A stretch of DNA of 10,628 bases from an uncultured Anaerolineae bacterium (GTDB taxonomy: Bacteria; Chloroflexota; Anaerolineae; Anaerolineales; UBA11858), in contig CALCSH010000209.1 of the NCBI GenBank assembly GCA_937893815.1, positions 1-10,628 of the forward strand. Reading direction: 5' to 3'. Position numbers and translations under genes: made by a program. Below the pieces are notes generated by a model. The model searched no databases. It saw nothing but the letters and a program-made list of their open reading frames with translations, and was not told the DNA's origin. Shown piece after piece: positions 6,726 through 10,628 of the stretch. Each line of letters opens with the position of its first letter. Position 1 is the stretch's first letter.

Positions 6726-8612
6726 ATGCCCGAAATTAAAATTGGCGATCGCCTGGTTGGCGACGGTCATCCCCCCTTCATCATTGCCGAGATCGGTGTC
6801 AATCACAATGGCATCCTCGAATATGCCTTCGAGTTGATTGACGCCTCGATTGACGCCGGCGCGGATGCGGTCAAATTTCAGAAGCGTAATCTCACGAAAC
6901 TGTACCCAAAAAAATATCTGGATAATGCCAACGTCGGCGAGAAAAACCTCAACTATTTGCTGCCCATTTTGCAGCGCGTGGAACTCTCCGACAGCGATTA
7001 TCACCGCATTGTGAACCACTGTGAGAAGAAGGGCATCACCTTCATGTGTTCGGCCTTCGATGATGATTCTGCCGATTTTGTGGAATCGCTCGGCGTCCCG
7101 GCCTTCAAAGTGGCCTCTGCCGATATGATTAACCTGCCCCTGATTGACTATCTGATCGGCAAAAGTAAACCCATCATCGTCTCCACGGGCATGTCGCGCA
7201 TGGAAGAAGTCGAGATTACGGTTAACTTCCTCAAAGAGCGCCAGGCCGAATTTGCGCTGCTGCACTGCAACAGCGCCTACCCTGCCGCCTTCGCTGATAT
7301 CAACCTGCGTTTTATGGATCGCCTGCGTGAGTACGGCGTCCCCGTAGGCTATTCGGGGCATGAGCGCGGCATTTCCGTCTCAACGGTGGCCGCCGCTCTG
7401 GGCGCTTGCATCATCGAGCGCCACATCACCCTCGATCGCACGATGGACGGCCCCGACCATGCCTCCAGCCTGGAGCCGCACGGCTTCAAAAAAATGGTGC
7501 GCGACATTCATCAGATCATGGAAGCGATGGGCAGTGGCAAAGAAAAATACTTCACGATGGGCGAAATTCTCAATCGTGAAGTGTTGGCGAAGAGTCTGGT
7601 CGCCACCCGCGACATTGAACCCGGCGAAGTGATTACCCGCACCATGGTTACCGTCAAAGGACCCGGGCAGGGACTTTCGCCCCAACGCTATACCGAACTG
7701 ATCGGGCGCGTCGCTGAGCGAGCCATCGCCGAAGATGACCCCTTCTTGCCAGTGGATTTGGGCCGCAAAGTTACCCTCGACATCGAACACACCCTGCCGA
7801 TGAAATGGGGTTTTGTCGTGCGCTTCAACGATTTTCGCTCCATGCTGCAATACCAGCCGCCGTTGCTGGAGTTCCATTTTACCGACAAAGACCTGGATGA
7901 ACCCTACCCCGGTGATGATCTCGATATGCAGTTAGTGATCCACGCCCCGGAGTTTTGGGAAAATCATCTCGTTGATCTGTGTACCTTCGATGAAGACCAC
8001 CGCAAAGCCTCCGTGCAGATTTTGCAGCGCGCTCTCAATGTTACCCGCGACATGGCGCAGCACTTCGTCGGCCAGCCCAAAGTCGTTGTGCATCCCGGCG
8101 CGGCCAGCCTCGACCAGCCCATCAGCGACCGCAAAGGTCTCTACGACAACCTGCGCCGCTCGGTCGAAGAACTCGATTTCAACGGTGTCGAACTGCTCAT
8201 CGAGAATCTGCCCCCGCATCCGTGGTATTTTGGCGGCCAGTGGCTCACCAACGCCTTCATGGATACCTACGAAATCCGCGATTTCCTCGACTCAATGGGC
8301 CTGACGACCTGCTACGACACCTCCCATCACAAACTCTACTGCAACTGGGCCAATGTGGATTTCTACGAGCAGGTTGAAGTCGTCCTGCCCTACGTATCGC
8401 ACCTGCATTTGTCCGACGCATCCGGCCTCGATGGGGAGGGCCTGCAAATTGGGCAAGGCAATATCGACTGGGTGCGTTTCTTCAAAATTGTCAAAGACTA
8501 CCGCGGCACGATGATCCCCGAAATCTGGCGCGGCCACCAGCGTGGCGGCGAGGGTTTCTTCGTTGCCATCAATCGCCTTTCCGAAGCCTATTTTGAAGCT
8601 ATAGAAAAATAA
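6726..8612 (+). CDS. neuB: NeuB-type nonulosonate synthase fused to SAF and xylose-isomerase-like TIM barrel domains
   Basis: A 628-residue protein, nearly twice the usual NeuB length of about 340. Residues 1-285 are the NeuB TIM barrel, which condenses phosphoenolpyruvate with a six-carbon amino sugar: AEIGVNHNG at 21-29, KFQ at 50-52, CSAFDDDSADF, YSGHERG, and ERHITLDR at 231-238. Residues about 289-345 are the SAF/antifreeze-like domain (ATRDIEPGEVITRTMV, GPGQGLSP). Residues about 350-628 are a second TIM barrel of the AP-endonuclease-2/xylose-isomerase-like superfamily, with metal-site candidates His456 (VHPGA), Glu493 (IENLPP), Asp531 and His534 (DTSHH), His561/Asp564 (HLHLSD) and Glu599 (PEIW). 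An isomerase or epimerase step on the precursor or product sugar is inferred for that half. The frame is continuous with no internal start that looks better. GGAG at 6714-6717 is well placed, 8 bases before the ATG. The product class (sialic, legionaminic or other) is open. Confidence 0.94.
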   Translation: MPEIKIGDRLVGDGHPPFIIAEIGVNHNGILEYAFELIDASIDAGADAVKFQKRNLTKLYPKKYLDNANVGEKNLNYLLPILQRVELSDSDYHRIVNHCEKKGITFMCSAFDDDSADFVESLGVPAFKVASADMINLPLIDYLIGKSKPIIVSTGMSRMEEVEITVNFLKERQAEFALLHCNSAYPAAFADINLRFMDRLREYGVPVGYSGHERGISVSTVAAALGACIIERHITLDRTMDGPDHASSLEPHGFKKMVRDIHQIMEAMGSGKEKYFTMGEILNREVLAKSLVATRDIEPGEVITRTMVTVKGPGQGLSPQRYTELIGRVAERAIAEDDPFLPVDLGRKVTLDIEHTLPMKWGFVVRFNDFRSMLQYQPPLLEFHFTDKDLDEPYPGDDLDMQLVIHAPEFWENHLVDLCTFDEDHRKASVQILQRALNVTRDMAQHFVGQPKVVVHPGAASLDQPISDRKGLYDNLRRSVEELDFNGVELLIENLPPHPWYFGGQWLTNAFMDTYEIRDFLDSMGLTTCYDTSHHKLYCNWANVDFYEQVEVVLPYVSHLHLSDASGLDGEGLQIGQGNIDWVRFFKIVKDYRGTMIPEIWRGHQRGGEGFFVAINRLSEAYFEAIEK

Positions 8613-8676
8613 ACCACAGAGACACGGAGAGCACGGAGAGATTAAAAAATCTCTGTGTTCTCTGTGTCTCCGTGGT
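8613..8676. repeat. Palindromic spacer repeat (family A) between neuB and the glycosyltransferase
   Basis: Left arm from ACCACAGAGACACGGAG at 8613, right arm 8649-8676 ending CTCCGTGGT. Over 27 positions the arms pair with one A-C mismatch and three G-U pairs. Units of 8-9 bases repeat in the arms (CACGGAGAG twice). It starts on the base after the neuB stop and ends one base before the ATG of the next gene, so it is the entire intergenic region. It could act as an mRNA hairpin; there is no T-run to suggest termination. Confidence 0.85.
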
Positions 8677-8677
8677 A

Positions 8678-10300
8678 ATGCTTTTTCCCTTGAACAGTAT
8701 TCGACGAATTCACAACGCCCGCCTGCGGTTGCAAGCCGACTGGCGGATTATGCACCTGGCTCGGCATGTTGAAAAACAGGCTGTGCGAGACTCCGCTCGC
8801 GGGTTGGTTGCCTTTGTCAACATTTCATCGCGCCTCGGGGGCGTTAGTCTCAACGCCGCCTTCACACAACTCACCGCCTGGAGCGTGCAACTCGCCGGAG
8901 CGAATGTGATTCACTTCGCCTGCCGCGCCGGAATGACGCGTTGTGTGTTGGGAACCAACCCCGACGATCCCACCGCCGCCCCGCCCTGCGCCAGTTGCAT
9001 CGCCCAATCGCAAAAACTCATCGGCCCAGGTTCAGCCCATTTTTTCGAGTACCAACCCAACCCCGCCCTCGAAGCCCAACTCAATCCCCTGTCCATCGCC
9101 GAACTCTCATCATTCTGCATTTTGCATTCTGCATTCAACATTCCGCTTGGTGAACTCGTCCTGCCCTCCCTGCGCTGGGCTTTGCGCCGCCACAACCTCC
9201 CCGATGACGAGCCAACCCGTCATCAGTTGCGTCAGTATATTCTTTCGGCGCATCGCGTGGCCGAAGAATTTGACCGTTTCCTGACGCAGCACAAACCTGA
9301 TACGGTCGTCATTTTCAATGGCCTGCAATTCCCCGAAGCAACCGCCCGCTGGGTGGCACAGCAGCACAGCATTCGCGTCATCACCCACGAAGTCAGCTTT
9401 CAACCCTTCTCGGCCTTCTTCACCGAAGGCGACGCCACCGCTTACCCCATCGCCATCCCCGATGACTTTGAACTCTCCCCGGCGCAGAACCAGCAGCTTG
9501 ACGATTGGCTCAGCCGCCGCTTCAAGGGCGAATTCACGATGGCGGGCATTCGCTTTTGGCCCGAAATGTCCGGCCTGGACGAAGATTTTCTGGCACATGC
9601 CGCCAAATTCAAACAGATTGTGCCGGTCTTTACCAACGTCATCTTCGATACCAGCCAGATTCACGCCAACACGGTTTTCGAGCACATGTTTGCCTGGCTG
9701 GAGACGGTTGTCGAAACCATCCGCCAAACCCCGGAGACTTTATTTGTCATTCGGGCGCATCCCGACGAGAAGCGCCCCGGCACGCGCAAAGGCACTCGTG
9801 AAGCCGTCAGCGACTGGCTGGCCGAGCGCGGCGTGACCAGCCTGCCCAACGTGATTTTTATTGACGCCCAGGACTATATCAGTTCGTATGACCTGATCCG
9901 GCGGGCCAAGTTTGTGATGGTATATAACTCCTCCATCGGGCTGGAGGCCACGCTCTTCGAGCGCCCGGTGCTGTGCGGCGGCAAAGCGCGTTACACGCAA
10001 TACCCCAGCGTGCATTTGGCGCAAACCCCCGCCGAATATCAGCAAACCGCCCAAAAATGGCTCGCCGCGGACGAAATCGAAATTCCCGCTGAATACAAGC
10101 GCAACGCCCGCCGATTTTTGTATTACCAACTCTACCGCGTCTCGCTGCCCTTCGAGCGTTATCTCGCTGCGCACCCCACGCCGGGCTACGTGCAACTGAA
10201 ACCCTTCACCGCCGACGACCTGCGCCCCGAAAATTCATCTACTTTGAGTGTGATTGTAGACGGAATTTTGGATAACCGACCTTTCCAACTGCCAGATTGA
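8678..10300 (+). CDS. Capsule-synthesis-type glycosyltransferase
   Basis: A 540-residue protein without a signal peptide or membrane helix. The C-terminal half resembles capsule polysaccharide biosynthesis proteins (KpsC/KpsS-like, GT-B type): VIRAHPDEKRPGTRKG, then PNVIFIDAQDYISSYDLI, YNSSIGLEATLFERPVLCGG (Y416, E423) and a YTQYPSV tail, the expected donor-binding half. The middle has the VIFNGLQFPEATARWVAQQ and VITHEVSFQPFSAFF blocks seen in putative surface-carbohydrate transferases. The N-terminal half holds Cys89, Cys104 and Cys107 (PPCASC), possibly a metal site. Residues 146-153 (FCILHSAF) are encoded by a heptamer repeat. A role in moving the CMP-activated sugar or building the glycan chain is inferred from the neighbours. 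The start is uncertain: ATG 8678, or a GTG at 8672 inside the repeat; neither has a Shine-Dalgarno, and ATG 8749 would be the next choice. Confidence 0.82.
   Translation: MLFPLNSIRRIHNARLRLQADWRIMHLARHVEKQAVRDSARGLVAFVNISSRLGGVSLNAAFTQLTAWSVQLAGANVIHFACRAGMTRCVLGTNPDDPTAAPPCASCIAQSQKLIGPGSAHFFEYQPNPALEAQLNPLSIAELSSFCILHSAFNIPLGELVLPSLRWALRRHNLPDDEPTRHQLRQYILSAHRVAEEFDRFLTQHKPDTVVIFNGLQFPEATARWVAQQHSIRVITHEVSFQPFSAFFTEGDATAYPIAIPDDFELSPAQNQQLDDWLSRRFKGEFTMAGIRFWPEMSGLDEDFLAHAAKFKQIVPVFTNVIFDTSQIHANTVFEHMFAWLETVVETIRQTPETLFVIRAHPDEKRPGTRKGTREAVSDWLAERGVTSLPNVIFIDAQDYISSYDLIRRAKFVMVYNSSIGLEATLFERPVLCGGKARYTQYPSVHLAQTPAEYQQTAQKWLAADEIEIPAEYKRNARRFLYYQLYRVSLPFERYLAAHPTPGYVQLKPFTADDLRPENSSTLSVIVDGILDNRPFQLPD
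9112..9136. repeat. Heptamer tandem repeat (family D) inside the glycosyltransferase gene
   Basis: Three and a half 7-base units: ATTCTGC, ATTTTGC, ATTCTGC, ATTC. They encode FCILHSAF at residues 146-153, a composition unlike the flanking Pro/Glu/Leu-rich sequence. Three heptamers are 21 bases, so the frame is kept. The opposite arm seen in the other elements is not evident here, so this may be a partial copy. Confidence 0.7.
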
Positions 10301-10304
10301 AATT

Positions 10305-10364
10305 AACCACAAAGGCACGAAGACACTAAGGTTTTTTAATTGGTGTCTTTGTGTCTTCGTGGTT
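10305..10364. repeat. Palindromic spacer repeat (family A) between the glycosyltransferase and sulfotransferase
   Basis: A 25-bp imperfect hairpin: left arm 10305-10329, loop 10330-10339, right arm 10340-10364, bounded by AACCAC and GTGGTT. One A-C mismatch and three G-U pairs; 21 Watson-Crick pairs. The left arm is three 8-base units (CACAAAGG, CACGAAGA, CACTAAGG). It has the same ends and the same early A-C mismatch as the 8613-8676 copy. It starts four bases after the upstream stop. Confidence 0.87.
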
Positions 10365-10398
10365 CAAATTCTGAACCATGAGTACTCGCACGAAGACA
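10352..10398 (+). promoter_or_regulatory. Alternative hairpin over the sulfotransferase start codon
   Basis: TGTCTTCGTG (10352-10361) is perfectly complementary to CACGAAGACA (10389-10398), and inside it TGGTTCA (10360-10366) pairs with TGAACCA (10372-10378), taking in the A of the ATG at 10378. The outer right-arm sequence is the same one that pairs with the left arm of the 10305-10364 hairpin, so the two folds exclude each other. The pairings are seen; any effect on translation is inference. Confidence 0.4.
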
Positions 10399-10628
10399 AA
10401 ATTTATTCTCAAACTCGCCCGCCGACAGATGCGCCGCGCGGCGGCCACTTTGCAGCACGGCTCGCTAAGCGGCACGCCGCTTCTTTTTGCGAACTCGTTC
10501 CCCAAGAGCGGCACACATTTGCTGACGCAAGTTTTGCAGGGGTTTACCCAAATTAGCCCTGCGGTCGAGAGCGGCTTGCCCGCCATCGTCACCTTTGACG
10601 GCCCCACCGGCCAGCCGCGCCCCGTGGC
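10378..10628 (+). CDS. Sulfotransferase, N-terminal part (runs off the window)
   Basis: An open frame of 83 complete codons without a stop to the window edge. Residues 35-49 read LLFANSFPKSGTHLL: a hydrophobic strand followed by PKSGTHLL (42-49), the 5'-phosphosulfate-binding loop of PAPS-dependent sulfotransferases. The following helix (TQVLQGF) and a later strand (PAIVTFDG) fit that fold. The enzyme would move the sulfuryl group from PAPS to a glycan or other acceptor. The start is ATG 10378: an in-frame TGA at 10372-10374 rules out anything further upstream. No Shine-Dalgarno is visible. The first residues (STRTKTKF) include GCACGAAGACA, also present in the repeat at 10315-10325, so the N-terminus may derive partly from the spacer element. 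Position at the end of a NeuA/NeuB run and downstream of Sat-CysC suggests sulfation of the glycan made there. The C-terminal half, with the 3'-phosphate site, is not visible. Confidence 0.82.
   Translation, partial: MSTRTKTKFILKLARRQMRRAAATLQHGSLSGTPLLFANSFPKSGTHLLTQVLQGFTQISPAVESGLPAIVTFDGPTGQPRPV

Noticed and set aside
6705..7361. Minus-strand open frame of 218 codons opposite neuB
   Set aside because: Antisense shadow of the well-supported NeuB domain; no motif, and no ribosome binding site of note.
9110..9727. Minus-strand open frame of 205 codons opposite the glycosyltransferase
   Set aside because: Shadow of a longer plus-strand gene; its C-terminal residues are only the reverse reading of the heptamer repeat.
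8613..10364. Terminal inverted repeats of an insertion sequence around the glycosyltransferase
   Set aside because: Each copy is itself a full palindrome and lies at gene junctions; no transposase or target-site duplication is visible between them.
10359..10556. Plus-strand frame of 65 codons starting inside the last spacer
   Set aside because: It overlaps the sulfotransferase in another frame and shows no family resemblance, whereas the frame from 10378 carries the PKSGTHLL motif.

Overview
The window looks like chromosomal DNA of a Chloroflexota bacterium, most likely an Anaerolineae-type lineage. The grounds are indirect: a lipoprotein with a long Thr/Pro-rich linker joined to an SH3-like domain, the protein families present, and many short palindromic spacer repeats between genes. 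No marker gene is present, so this is inference. All genes supported here are on the + strand.

Left block (about 1-3040): a secreted lipoprotein (82-1008), a two-helix small membrane protein (1027-1281), a TSUP/TauE-type anion permease (1288-2190) and a tandem UspA-domain protein (2216-3040). The last three are tightly spaced and probably co-transcribed. A strong 19-bp terminator hairpin (3125-3171) follows.

Middle: a fused ATP sulfurylase/APS kinase (3206-4924), which makes PAPS from sulfate, closed by its own terminator (4931-4968). That terminator ends only six bases before the start codon of the next gene.

Right block (4975 to the window end): an apparent surface-glycan run. It has a PtmA-like short-chain dehydrogenase with an in-frame repeat insertion, a NeuA-type CMP-nonulosonate cytidylyltransferase, a NeuB-type nonulosonate synthase fused through a SAF domain to a xylose-isomerase-like TIM barrel, a capsule-synthesis-type glycosyltransferase, and the first 83 codons of a sulfotransferase with a PKSGTHLL PAPS-binding loop. 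The sulfotransferase continues past the window. Together with Sat-CysC upstream, the simplest reading is synthesis of a sialic/legionaminic-acid-like sugar, its activation and transfer, and sulfation of a surface glycan. The exact sugar and the point of sulfation cannot be read from the sequence.

The most unusual structural signal is in the spacers. Every junction in the right block from SDR to sulfotransferase is filled by a hairpin-forming element built of short tandem units (7-mers, or 8- to 9-mers in one family) on one arm and their complements on the other. At least three families occur. Two repeat insertions (one of a spacer family, one of a further heptamer type) lie in frame inside coding sequences (5281-5340 in the SDR and 9112-9136 in the glycosyltransferase). 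The last spacer can form an alternative hairpin over the sulfotransferase start codon.
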